The position numbers and the translations under genes were made by a program. A model generated the notes under the pieces. The model did not search any database. It worked only from the letters and a program-made list of their open reading frames with translations, and was not told where the DNA came from. Below, one piece after another: positions 47,798 through 56,310 of a DNA stretch of 64,000 nt (position 1 is the stretch's first letter; every line of letters begins with the position of its first letter). The DNA is from JAOPZW01 sp963835295. GTDB lineage: Bacteria > Actinomycetota > Thermoleophilia > Solirubrobacterales > Solirubrobacteraceae. The stretch is taken from positions 558,001 through 622,000 of the forward strand of contig CAWIEX010000014.1 in assembly GCA_963835295.1 (NCBI GenBank), in the 5' to 3' direction.

Positions 47798-49456
47798 CTA
47801 CGGGAGACTCGCCCACAGCTCTCGAACGGCCTCGGCCGCGCCCTCCAACGGCACACCGCCGTCGTGGTCCGCGCGGCCGCGGCGGGCCTGCGCCTCCGCG
47901 CGCCCCGACTCCAGCGAGCGCTTGCCGACCGTCAGCCGCAGCGGCACGCCCAGCAACTCGGCGTCGGCGAACTTCTCGCCCGGGCCGGCGTCGCGGTCGT
48001 CGAGGAGCACGTCGAGGCCGGCCTCGGAGAGCTCGGCGTAGAGCGCTTCGGCGGCGTCGCGCTCGGGCGTGCCCGCCTTGCCGATGGCCACGATCTCGAC
48101 GTCCCACGGCGCGATCGCCCGCGGCCACGAGATGCCCTTCTCGTCGGCGTACTGCTCGATCGCGGCGGCCGTCATGCGCGCCGGCCCGATGCCGTAGGAG
48201 CCCATGTGAATGAGCTGCTCCTTACCGTTCTCGTCGAGGTAGGTGGCCCCCAGCGGGTCGGAGTAGCGCGTGCCGAGCTTGAAGATGTTGCCGATCTCGA
48301 TGGCCGGCTCGATGCGGATCGGCTGGCCGTTGACGGTGTCGCCGGCCTCCACGCTGCGCACGTCGCCGCGCTCGCCGCCGTCGACGGTGACCACCTGGTG
48401 GTAGTCGGGGCGGTTGGCGCCGGCCACGTAGCCCTGCCCGGCCACCAACGCCTCGTCGTAGAGGACCGCAACGTCGGGCGTGGGCCCGAGGAAGCCGCCG
48501 GGGCCTGGCAGCTCGGCCTCGGTGGCCGGGCGGAAGCTCTCGCCGAGGGCGTTGGCGAGCTTGACGTCGTTGACGCGGTGGTCGCCGCGCACGAAGGCCA
48601 TCACGAGCCCGCGCGACTCGGTGACCACCGGATAGGCCTTCAGCGTATTGCCGGCATCGATGCCGAGCGCGCCCGCCAGCGCGGCGATCGTCGTCGCCCC
48701 CGGCGTGTGCAGGTCGCCCTGGAGGTCGATCGGCGCCACCGGCCGGGGATCGGCGCTCGCGACCTCGGTGTTGGCGGCGTAGCCGGGGGCCAGCGCGACG
48801 TCGTTCTCGCCGGCCGGGCACGGCGCCATGTACTCGTGGGCGCCCGAGCCGCCCATCATCCCGACGTCGGACTCCACCCGGTACCACTCGAGGCCCACGC
48901 GATCGCAGATCGCGTCGTAGGCGCTGATGAACTTCTCGTAGGAGGCCTGCAGCCCCTCGTCGTCGCGATCGAAGGAGTAGGCGTCCTTCATGATGAACTC
49001 GCGGGTGCGCAGCACGCCGGCGCGCGGGCGCGCCTCGTCGCGGCCCTTGGTCTGGAAGTGGTAGAGCAGCATCGGCAGCTGGCGATAGGAGCGCACCGTC
49101 TGCGCGACGTGGAGGGTGACGGTCTCCTCGTGGCTCAGGGCGAGGATCAGGTCGGCCCCCCGGCGGTCCTTGAGCTTGAAGACCTCCTCGATGTCGTAGC
49201 GCCCGCTGCGCTTCCACAGCTCGGCCGGGGTGATGAGCGGCATGAGCATCTCCTGGCACCCGATCCGGTTGCACTCCTCGCGCACGATCTGCGCCACGTT
49301 CTCGTGCACGCGCCACCCAGCCGGCAGCCAGCTCCACAGGCCGGAGCCGACCTGGCGGACGAGCCCGGCGCGCACGCCGAGCTTGTGCGATAGGGCCTCG
49401 GCGTCGGCGGGGGCCTCGCGCTCGGTGGGCAGGAAATAGCGGTCCAGGCGGGTCAT
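47798..49456 (-). CDS. proS: Prolyl-tRNA synthetase
   Basis: 552 residues, a bacterial-type class II synthetase. The sequence GLWSWLPAGWRVHENVAQIVREECNRIGCQEMLMPLI (motif 1), KDRRGADLILALSHEETVTLHVAQ and FQTKGRDEARPRAGVLRTREFIMKDAYSFD (motif 2) are present, followed by the editing INS domain (~225-385) and motif 3 MGSYGIGPARMTAAAIEQYADEKGISWP, then the anticodon domain. It charges tRNA-Pro. In many actinobacteria proS follows ispG directly; here three genes are inserted between. Confidence 0.95.
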   Translation of the reverse strand: MTRLDRYFLPTEREAPADAEALSHKLGVRAGLVRQVGSGLWSWLPAGWRVHENVAQIVREECNRIGCQEMLMPLITPAELWKRSGRYDIEEVFKLKDRRGADLILALSHEETVTLHVAQTVRSYRQLPMLLYHFQTKGRDEARPRAGVLRTREFIMKDAYSFDRDDEGLQASYEKFISAYDAICDRVGLEWYRVESDVGMMGGSGAHEYMAPCPAGENDVALAPGYAANTEVASADPRPVAPIDLQGDLHTPGATTIAALAGALGIDAGNTLKAYPVVTESRGLVMAFVRGDHRVNDVKLANALGESFRPATEAELPGPGGFLGPTPDVAVLYDEALVAGQGYVAGANRPDYHQVVTVDGGERGDVRSVEAGDTVNGQPIRIEPAIEIGNIFKLGTRYSDPLGATYLDENGKEQLIHMGSYGIGPARMTAAAIEQYADEKGISWPRAIAPWDVEIVAIGKAGTPERDAAEALYAELSEAGLDVLLDDRDAGPGEKFADAELLGVPLRLTVGKRSLESGRAEAQARRGRADHDGGVPLEGAAEAVRELWASLP

Positions 49457-49469
49457 CCGGCGGCGAAGA

Positions 49470-50810
49470 CTACCGCCGGCTCACCCGCTCACAGCCGCGC
49501 AGACGGTCTCGGCGGTCCGCCGAGACGCGGTCGAGCCCCGCGCCGCAGTCGATCACGTCGCGCGAGCCGTCGCGCGCCGAGATGACGTCGTTGCCGGCGC
49601 CGCCCCAGACGCGATCGCGTCCGGTGCCGGGGAAGAGCTGGTCGTTGCCGGTGTCGCCGTGCATCTCGTCGCCCTTGGCGCCGCCCAGCAGGCGATCGTT
49701 GCCGGCGCCGCCGAAGAGCCGGTCGCGGCCGTCGCCGCCGGACAGGGTGTCGTCGCCGCCGTCGCCGTCGAGCACGTCGGCCCCCTCTCCGCCGTAGAGG
49801 CAGTCGTTGCCGGCGCGCCCGCGCAGGAGGTCGCGGCCCTGGCGCCCATACATGCGGTCACCGAAGCTGGTGCCGAGGAGCACGTCGTCGTCGCGCCCCC
49901 CGAAGGTCGCGTTGGCGCACGATGCGCCCCCGAGGGTGAGCGGGGGCGGGGCGACGCTCGCGCCGGTGACGAGCGTGTCGACGGACGCGCTGTGGTCGCC
50001 CGGCGTCGCGTCGGTGCTCGTGGTGGTGACGCTCACGGCGTGGTGGAGGCTCGCGCCCTCGGCGGTCCCCGCCAGCACGATGGTGAGCACAGCGCTCGCG
50101 CCGGAGGCGATCGGGGGCAGCGTGCAGCGCAGGGTGGCGCCCGGGGTGCACGCAGCGGCCCCCTCGGTGCGCACGAAGCGCGCGCCGGAGGGGATGACGT
50201 CCGTGACGGTCACGCCGGCGGCCGCGCTCGGCCCGCGGTTGGCCACGGTCACGTCGTAGGGCGTGTCGCGATCCACGACGCCGAAGGCCGGCCCCGTCAT
50301 CGCGACCGCGACGTCCGCGTGGCACGGCGCGACGTGCAGCGACGCCTCGGCCGGGCACGCGTCCTGGGTCTCGTCACCGTAGCCGTCGTGATCGGCGTCG
50401 GGCTCGATCGTCCCGCTGACGAGGAGCGTCCCACTCACATCCGATCGCGGCAGGCTCCCGCCGGTCGCGTGCACTCCGAGGCGGTCGCCCGCCAGCATCG
50501 GCAGGCGGACATCGGCTGTGGTGAGCGGGATCGCGGTGGTCGTCGCCGCGTCCGAGTCGACGGGGATCAGGGACGTGCCGTGGTACACGGACGGCTCCAC
50601 GCCGACGCCCGCTTCCTGCGTCCTCAGTGCCCAGTGCACCAGCACGCCGGTGAAGGGAGCGGTCGGCGAGGCGAGCGAGGCGTCGGTGCCGGACGGCGCG
50701 CTCGCATCCGGCGTCTGGCTGAGGTCGGCGCCGAACGTGACCGCCGCCCGCGCCCCCGCCGGGACGAGCAGCAGGGTGCACAGAAGGGCTAGCGCGAACC
50801 GGACCGCCAT
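49470..50810 (-). CDS. Secreted calcium-binding protein with DUF11-like domain and RTX repeats
   Basis: 446 residues. A signal peptide (~1-22, MAVRFALALLCTLLLVPAGARA) is followed by a beta region (~23-150), a thrombospondin-type-3-like DADHDGYGDETQDACP (~155-170), a DUF11 segment (~185-290, VAVAMTGPAFGVVDRDTPYDVTVANRGPSAAAGVTVTDVIPSGARFV) and about nine RTX nonapeptides (~305-430) such as GGAGNDRLLGGAKGDEMH and GGDGRDRLFGGAGND. RTX repeats fold into a Ca-stabilised beta-roll outside the cell. A cell-surface adhesin-like or matrix role is inferred. It is divergent from sodA. Confidence 0.85.
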   Translation of the reverse strand: MAVRFALALLCTLLLVPAGARAAVTFGADLSQTPDASAPSGTDASLASPTAPFTGVLVHWALRTQEAGVGVEPSVYHGTSLIPVDSDAATTTAIPLTTADVRLPMLAGDRLGVHATGGSLPRSDVSGTLLVSGTIEPDADHDGYGDETQDACPAEASLHVAPCHADVAVAMTGPAFGVVDRDTPYDVTVANRGPSAAAGVTVTDVIPSGARFVRTEGAAACTPGATLRCTLPPIASGASAVLTIVLAGTAEGASLHHAVSVTTTSTDATPGDHSASVDTLVTGASVAPPPLTLGGASCANATFGGRDDDVLLGTSFGDRMYGRQGRDLLRGRAGNDCLYGGEGADVLDGDGGDDTLSGGDGRDRLFGGAGNDRLLGGAKGDEMHGDTGNDQLFPGTGRDRVWGGAGNDVISARDGSRDVIDCGAGLDRVSADRRDRLRGCERVSRR

Positions 50811-50882
50811 GACCGCACTTTGAACGAGGCACCGGGTGGATATGTTTCGGTGAGGACGCAGAGCAACCAAGAGGAGACGGCA

Positions 50883-51488
50883 ATGGCGTACGAGGTTCCG
50901 CCCCTGCCCTACGACTACGCGGCACTGGAGCCGCACATCGACGAGCAGACCATGCGTCTGCACCACGACAAGCACCATCAGGCCTACGTCGACAAGGCCA
51001 ACGGCGCGCTCGAGGGCACCGAATGGGAGGACAAGCCGATCGAGGAGGTCATCGCCAACCTCGACTCCCTGCCCGACGACAAGAAGGGCGTCGTGCGCAA
51101 CAACGGCGGCGGCCACCTGAACCACTCGCTGTTCTGGGAGTCGATGAGCCCGGACGGCGGCGGTGAGCCCTCCGGGGACCTGGCGAGCGCGATCAGCGAC
51201 GCCTTCGGCTCCTTCGACGCCTTCAAGGAGCAGTTCGAGGCCGCCGGCGTGGGCCAGTTCGGCTCGGGCTGGGCGTGGCTCGTGCTCGACGGCGGGTCGC
51301 TGAAGATCACCAGCACCCCCAACCAGGACAGCCCGATCTCGAGCGGCGCGACGCCGCTCGTGGGCAACGACGTCTGGGAGCACGCGTACTACCTCAAGTA
51401 CCAGAACAAGCGCCCGGACTACCTGAAGGCATGGTGGAACGTCGTCAACTGGGACAAGGTCGCCGAGCGCTACGCCGCGGCCAGCTGA
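50883..51488 (+). CDS. sodA: Superoxide dismutase, Fe/Mn type
   Basis: 201 residues starting at ATG 50883 behind GAGGAGA; an earlier frame start at 50820 is a shadow. The metal ligands are seen at LHHDKHHQAYVDKAN (His), GHLNHSLFWESM (His) and VGNDVWEHAYYLKYQNKRPDYLKAWW (Asp, His). The GGGHLNHSLFWESM and QFGSGWAWLV stretches are normal for Fe/Mn enzymes; metal choice cannot be read. It removes superoxide in the cytoplasm, and no signal peptide is present. A possible promoter TTGAAC / TATGTT lies at 50820-50846. A strong terminator follows at 51537. Confidence 0.96.
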   Translation: MAYEVPPLPYDYAALEPHIDEQTMRLHHDKHHQAYVDKANGALEGTEWEDKPIEEVIANLDSLPDDKKGVVRNNGGGHLNHSLFWESMSPDGGGEPSGDLASAISDAFGSFDAFKEQFEAAGVGQFGSGWAWLVLDGGSLKITSTPNQDSPISSGATPLVGNDVWEHAYYLKYQNKRPDYLKAWWNVVNWDKVAERYAAAS

Positions 51489-51536
51489 CGACGGGCTTCA
51501 AGTCGGCCGCCGCGCGGCCGATTCAAGCGATCAGGA

Positions 51537-51565
51537 GGGGGCGGCTGAAGAAGCCGCCCCCTTTA
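51537..51565 (+). terminator. Rho-independent terminator of sodA
   Basis: Perfect 10-bp arms GGGGGCGGCT (51537-51546) and AGCCGCCCCC (51552-51561), a 5-base loop and a TTTAT tail at 51562. It stands between sodA and the convergent ispG. Confidence 0.85.
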
Positions 51566-51569
51566 TCGT

Positions 51570-52796
51570 TCAGGCGCGGGTGAAGCGCCGGCCGTCGACG
51601 GGCGAGTCCTCCTCGTCGAGGCGGGCGGCCTCGGCCTCGAGCGCCGCCAGACGCTCGGGCGTCATCGCGGTCTCGTCCTCGTTCTCGGCCAGCCACGCGG
51701 CGGCCTCGGCGGCCTGCGCGTCGTCGCGCACGACCTTCTTGCCGCGCTCGTAGTAGCGGTCGATCTCGGCGAAGAGCTCGTCGACCAGGCGCTCGGTCGG
51801 GACCTTCCGCAGCGGCTCGCCGCGGGAGAAGATCATCGCCGAGTCCTTGGCGCCGGTGATGCCGAAGTCGGCGTGGCGCGCCTCGCCGATGCCGTTGACG
51901 GCGCAGCCGAGGATCGAGACCTCGATCGGGTCGTCGTAGGCCTCCAGGCGCCGCTCGACCTCGGCCACGACCGAGTCCATGTCGAACTGCAGCCGCCCAC
52001 AGGTCGGGCACGCGATGAGCACGGGGCCGCGCTCGCGCAGCTTGAGGGCCTTGAGGATCTCCCAGGCGACCTTGACCTCCTCCTCGGCATGGAAGGTCGA
52101 GAGGCTGATGCGGATCGTGTCGCCGATCCCGTCGGCCAGCAGCGTGCCGAGGCCGACGGCGCTCTTGAGCGAGCCCGTCCACCGCGTGCCCGCCTCGGTG
52201 ACCCCGAGGTGCAGCGGATGATCGATCTTCTCGGCCAGCAGCCGGTTGGAGGCGATCGTGTTGGGCACGCTGGTCGACTTCATCGACACCTTGAAGTCGA
52301 GGAAGTCGAGGCGGTGCATGAGCTCGACCCAATCGGTGGCGGCGCTGACGAGCGCCTCGACCGGGTTGGTGAACTCGAGGTCGCGCAGGTGCTTGGGCAG
52401 CGAGCCGGAGTTCACGCCCACGCGCAGCGGCGTCCCGTGGCGCTTGGCCACCTCGATGACCTCGGCGGTCTTCTCGGGGCCGCCGATGTTGCCGGGGTTG
52501 ATCCGCACGCAGTGCGCGCCGGCCTCGATGGCCTTGATGGCCAGCGTGTGGTTGAAGTGGATGTCGGCGACCACGGGGATCGGCGAGTCGCGCACGATCG
52601 TCTTGAGCGCCTCGACATCCTGCTCGCGCGGGACGGCGACCCGGACGATGTCGGCGCCGGCCTCGGCGACGCGGCGGATCTGGTCCATGGTCGGGCCGAG
52701 GTTCGCCGTCTCGGTCTTGGTCATGGTCTGGACGGCCACGGGCGCGCCGCCCCCGATGGGGACGCCGCCCACGTGGATCTGCCGCGCGGAGGCCAT
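51570..52796 (-). CDS. ispG: 4-hydroxy-3-methylbut-2-en-1-yl diphosphate synthase (flavodoxin)
   Basis: 408 residues. The TIM barrel opens with RQIHVGGVPIGGGAPVAVQTMTKTETANLGPTMDQIRRVAEAGADIVRVAVP. The 4Fe-4S cluster ligands are seen in ACPTCGRLQFD and ILGCAVNGIGEARHADFGITG, with a later Glu. It turns MEcPP into HMBDP in the MEP isoprenoid pathway, in the same pathway as dxr at 58.5 kb. The ~40 C-terminal residues are an unstructured acidic/Ala tail. It is convergent with sodA. Confidence 0.95.
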   Translation of the reverse strand: MASARQIHVGGVPIGGGAPVAVQTMTKTETANLGPTMDQIRRVAEAGADIVRVAVPREQDVEALKTIVRDSPIPVVADIHFNHTLAIKAIEAGAHCVRINPGNIGGPEKTAEVIEVAKRHGTPLRVGVNSGSLPKHLRDLEFTNPVEALVSAATDWVELMHRLDFLDFKVSMKSTSVPNTIASNRLLAEKIDHPLHLGVTEAGTRWTGSLKSAVGLGTLLADGIGDTIRISLSTFHAEEEVKVAWEILKALKLRERGPVLIACPTCGRLQFDMDSVVAEVERRLEAYDDPIEVSILGCAVNGIGEARHADFGITGAKDSAMIFSRGEPLRKVPTERLVDELFAEIDRYYERGKKVVRDDAQAAEAAAWLAENEDETAMTPERLAALEAEAARLDEEDSPVDGRRFTRA

Positions 52797-52828
52797 GCCC
52801 TGAGTGTACGAGGCTTATCGTGCCGTCG

Positions 52829-53461
52829 ATGGCAGCTCCGCGGGACGTCTACGGCACCGCGCGCGGGCGCGTGCGCGCGCGTCTGGCCTCTCCCCTGGCC
52901 GCTCGCGCCCGGGCACGGCGCCACGAGCGCTTCTTCGCGCTCGCGGGCCTCGAGCCGGGCATGCGGGTCGTCGACGTCGGCTGCGGGGCGCTGGGCCTGC
53001 GCGGGCTCGAGCCCGGGCTCGACATCACGGGCGTCGACCTCGCCCCGCGCCCGGGCTACCCCGGGCCGTTCGTGCAGGCCGACGCGACCGAGCGCCTGCC
53101 CTTCGACGACGGCGCCTTCGACCTCGCCTACAGCTCGAGCGTCGTCGAGCACGTCGACCCGGCCCGGCGCGTGGCCTTCGCGGCCGAGATCCGGCGCGTG
53201 GCGCGTGGCTGGTTCGTGCAGACGCCGGCCTGGTCGTTCCCGATCGAGCCGCACGCCCTGCTGCCCTTCGCGCACTGGCTCCCGGCGGCGCTGCGACGCC
53301 CGTACTGGCGCCTGGGCGCCGCCGGAGCGTGGGAGGACATCGCCCTGCTGCGCCGCGCCGAGATGGTCGCTCTGTTCGGCGAGCCGGTGCACGCCGAGCG
53401 CCTCGGGGGTGTGGCCAAGAGCTGGATCGCCGTGCGCGCGATAGAGACCTCGAAAAACTGA
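52829..53461 (+). CDS. Class I SAM-dependent methyltransferase
   Basis: 210 residues from ATG 52829; GTG 52820 would add three. Motif I is RVVDVGCGALGLRG, acidic motif II ITGVDLAPR, then QADATERLPFDDGAFDLAYSSSVVEHV, a standard type 11 methyltransferase with the DLAYSSSVVEHV post-motif. It is divergent from ispG (32 bp). The substrate is unknown; the C-terminal part (PIEPHALLPFAHWLPAALRRPYWR) is not typical of any well-known subfamily. Confidence 0.88.
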   Translation: MAAPRDVYGTARGRVRARLASPLAARARARRHERFFALAGLEPGMRVVDVGCGALGLRGLEPGLDITGVDLAPRPGYPGPFVQADATERLPFDDGAFDLAYSSSVVEHVDPARRVAFAAEIRRVARGWFVQTPAWSFPIEPHALLPFAHWLPAALRRPYWRLGAAGAWEDIALLRRAEMVALFGEPVHAERLGGVAKSWIAVRAIETSKN

Positions 53462-53523
53462 TCCGTTCGCCCCACGGCTGCGAATAGGGTCGCAGTCAAG
53501 GCGAACCTTGGAGGGCGAGAGTG

Positions 53524-54495
53524 ATGGCGCAGGCGGGCGACGTGCTGGAGATGGAGCCGTTGGGGTGCCGCGTGCGGCTCATCAGGACCGCGGACGAGAC
53601 CGACGGCGAGCTGGTCGAGTTCGACGTCCTCGGCCGGCCGCGCGGCTTGCTCGTGCAGTCCCACATCCACACCGGGCAGGTCGAGCGCTACGACGTGATG
53701 GCCGGCACGCTGAGGATCGTCGAGAAGGGCCGCGAGCACCTGCTCGGCCCGGGCGAGACGATGGAGGTCCCCGCCGGCGTCGCGCACCGCCAGGCCCCGG
53801 GCGACAAGTCGGTCGACGGCCACGTGCGCGTCCAGGTCCGCCCCGCGGGCAGCACGCAGGCCTTCCTCGAGCGCGTGGCCGCGATGTGCGCCGCGGGCGA
53901 CTTCAACCGCCTCGGCTTCCCCAAGCCGGTCGCAGGCGCCCAGCTCGTCGCCGACTTCGGCGACGAGGGCCACGCCGCGCGGCCGTCGCTCCCCGTCCAG
54001 AAGGCGCTGTCGCGGCTCGTGCTGCGCGCCGCCGGGCTCATGCGCCCCTACGTCTTCGTCGACGAGTGGGACGTCGCGGCGCCGCGCGAGGCGGTCTTCG
54101 CCGCCATCGCCGACGCGCGGACCTACCCCGAGTGGTGGCGCCCGGTCTACCTCGACGTCGACGCCGACGGGCCGGCCGAGCTGGGCAAGGAGTCGCGCCA
54201 GCACTTCAAGGGGCGCCTGCCCTACCACCTGCACACGCGCTCGCGGGTCGTCGCGCTCGAGGCGCCGCGCACGGTGACCGCGGACGTCGACGGCGATCTG
54301 CGCGGCCGCGGGACGTGGACGCTGACACCCACCGCGACCGGGACGCACGTGCGCTTCGACTGGCAGGTCCATGCCGACCGCCGGCTGCTCAAGGCGCTCA
54401 CGCCGGTCCTGCGCCCCGTCTTGCGCTGGAACCACAACTGGGCCATCGCCCGCGCGATGGAGGGCCTCGAGCCCTACGCGCGGCGGACCGCCTGA
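53524..54495 (+). CDS. Cupin-SRPBCC fusion protein
   Basis: 323 residues from ATG 53524 (behind GGAGGGCGAGAG); GTG 53521 adds one residue. Residues ~30-115 are a cupin with SHIHTGQVERYDVMAGTLRIVEKGREHLLGPGETMEVPAGVAHRQ (the His/Glu metal motif). Residues ~175-320 are an SRPBCC/START-like domain, VFVDEWDVAAPREAVFAAIADARTYPEWWRPVYLDVDADGP ... VRFDWQVHADRRLLKALTPVL. I know of no well-described protein with this order; a dioxygenase or carrier of a hydrophobic ligand is plausible. It is followed by the convergent acyl-CoA synthetase. Confidence 0.8.
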   Translation: MAQAGDVLEMEPLGCRVRLIRTADETDGELVEFDVLGRPRGLLVQSHIHTGQVERYDVMAGTLRIVEKGREHLLGPGETMEVPAGVAHRQAPGDKSVDGHVRVQVRPAGSTQAFLERVAAMCAAGDFNRLGFPKPVAGAQLVADFGDEGHAARPSLPVQKALSRLVLRAAGLMRPYVFVDEWDVAAPREAVFAAIADARTYPEWWRPVYLDVDADGPAELGKESRQHFKGRLPYHLHTRSRVVALEAPRTVTADVDGDLRGRGTWTLTPTATGTHVRFDWQVHADRRLLKALTPVLRPVLRWNHNWAIARAMEGLEPYARRTA

Positions 54496-54510
54496 CCGCG
54501 GCCGGCCGCC

Positions 54511-56310
54511 CTACTTCGCGTACATCGCGTCGATCGTCTCGGCGTACTTGGCGTCGATCGGCTTGCGCTTGAGCTTCATCGTCGGCGTCAGCTCGTCGCC
54601 GCCCGGCAGCCAGTCGCCCTCGACGATGGTGAACTTCTTGATCTGCTCGACGCGCGCGAGCTTGCTGTTGGCGGCGTCGACGCCCTCCTGCACGGCCGCG
54701 CGCATGGCGCCGTTGTGCGCGAGGGCCTCCAGCGAGGCGTCCTCGATGCCGTGCTGGGCCGCCCACGCGGGCGCGAAGTCGGAGTCGAGGACGATGAGCG
54801 CCGTGTTGTAGGAGCGCCCGTCGCCGATGCAGGCCGCCTGGCCGATGAGCGGGCTCGAGGCCTTGAGCGCCGCCTCGACGTTGGCCGGCGACATGTTCTT
54901 GCCGGCCGCGTTGATGATGATCTCCTTCTTGCGGTCGACGATCGTCAGGTAGTTGTCCTCGTCGAGCGTGCCGATGTCCCCGGTGCGCAGGAAGCCGTCG
55001 TCGGTCATGACCTCGGCCGTCTGCTCGGGCAGGTTGCGGTAGCCGAGCATCACGACGTCGCTGCGGATGAGGACCTCGCCGTCCTCGGCCAGCTTGATCT
55101 CGACCCCGGGCGCCGGCGGCCCGACCGTGCCGATCTTGATCCTCTCGGGCGGGTTGGCCGCGCCGGCGCCGCACGTCTCGCTCATGCCCCACAGCTCGGC
55201 CAGCGGGAGCCCGATGGCGTGGAAGAACTCGAGCACCTCGACCGGCGTCGGCGCCGCGCCGACGTGGATGGCCTTGACCTGGTCGAGCCCGAGCATCGAG
55301 CGCAGGGCGGCGAAGATCTCGCGGTCGGCCTCGTCGACGCGCTCGGCGAGGTCGGCGGGGACCTCTTTGCCGGCCTGCTCGAGGCGGACCTTCTCGAGCG
55401 CGTCGTGCACCGCGGCCTGCGTCTTGTCGCGCTGGCCCTCGGGCTGGCCGGCGACCATCGCCTCGAGGCCGGCCTTGAGCTTCTCCCAGATCCGCGGGAC
55501 CGCGAAGAACCACGAGGGCCGGACCTCGGGCAGGTAGCCGAGGATCTCGCGCGGGTTGTCGCAGCACGTGATCTGCAGCCCGTAGACGATCGGCAGGTAG
55601 TGATGGGCGTTGCGCTCGGCCACGTGGGCGGCCGGCAGCCACGAGATGACGCGCCCGTCGCGCGGGAAGGCGATGAGCTGCTCGGCCTGCTCGACGGCGG
55701 CCAGCAGGTTGCGGTGCGAGAGCTGCACGCCCTTGGGCGGCCCGGTGGTGCCGGAGGTGTAGATGATCGTGAGCAGGTCCTGCGCGCCGAGCTGCGCCAC
55801 CGACGCCTCGGCGTCGAAGTCGGGGTCCGGGGCGGCGACGACCTCGTCGAGGGTGACGACGCCCTCCGGGGCCTCGCCGTCGACGACGATCACGTGCTCG
55901 AGGTCCGGCAGCTCCTTGCGCGCCTCGAGCACGGTGGCCAGGAACTGCTGCTCGGTGACGATCATGCGCGCGCCGGCGTCGGTGGCCACGTGGCGGATCT
56001 GCTCTGGCCCGTACTGCATGTAGATCGAGAACGGCGTGGCGCCCGCGGTCACCACCGCGAGGTCGGACAGGTGGAACTCCGGCCGGTTGCCCAGCAGCAG
56101 GGCGACCGTGTCGCCGCGCTCGAGCCCGAGCCCGGTCAGGCCGGCGGCCAGCGCGTCGACGCGCTCGCGCAGCTCTGCCCACGTCCAGGCGACCTCGTCG
56201 CCCTTGGTCCGCACCGCGACCTCGTCGGCCCGGTCGGCGGCGGTGATGCGAAACGCCTCGGCGATGGTGGCGGCGCCGACCGCCTCGCGCGGCTGCGTGA
56301 TCTCCTCCAT
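54511..56310 (-). CDS. AMP-dependent long-chain acyl-CoA synthetase (FadD15-like)
   Basis: 599 residues from ATG 56310. It has the AMP-binding motif IIYTSGTTGPPKGVQLSHRNLL, ISWLPAAHVAERNAHHYLPI, GAAPTPVEVLEFFHAIGLPLAELWGMSETCG, and a C-terminal MTDDGFLRTGDIGTLDEDNYLTIVDRKKEIIINAAGKNMSP with the catalytic Lys near LTPTMKLKRKPI. The length and helical insert (~290-340) match FadD15-type long-chain acyl-CoA ligases. It activates fatty acids and could feed the WS/DGAT enzyme or beta-oxidation. Start at 56310 lies 20 bases from the restored end of the glycosidase gene. Confidence 0.93.
   Translation of the reverse strand: MEEITQPREAVGAATIAEAFRITAADRADEVAVRTKGDEVAWTWAELRERVDALAAGLTGLGLERGDTVALLLGNRPEFHLSDLAVVTAGATPFSIYMQYGPEQIRHVATDAGARMIVTEQQFLATVLEARKELPDLEHVIVVDGEAPEGVVTLDEVVAAPDPDFDAEASVAQLGAQDLLTIIYTSGTTGPPKGVQLSHRNLLAAVEQAEQLIAFPRDGRVISWLPAAHVAERNAHHYLPIVYGLQITCCDNPREILGYLPEVRPSWFFAVPRIWEKLKAGLEAMVAGQPEGQRDKTQAAVHDALEKVRLEQAGKEVPADLAERVDEADREIFAALRSMLGLDQVKAIHVGAAPTPVEVLEFFHAIGLPLAELWGMSETCGAGAANPPERIKIGTVGPPAPGVEIKLAEDGEVLIRSDVVMLGYRNLPEQTAEVMTDDGFLRTGDIGTLDEDNYLTIVDRKKEIIINAAGKNMSPANVEAALKASSPLIGQAACIGDGRSYNTALIVLDSDFAPAWAAQHGIEDASLEALAHNGAMRAAVQEGVDAANSKLARVEQIKKFTIVEGDWLPGGDELTPTMKLKRKPIDAKYAETIDAMYAK

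Noticed and set aside
49553..49861. Tandem-looking CGCCGTCGCC repeats
   Set aside because: They code for the RTX nonapeptides of the minus-strand gene and are not a separate DNA repeat.
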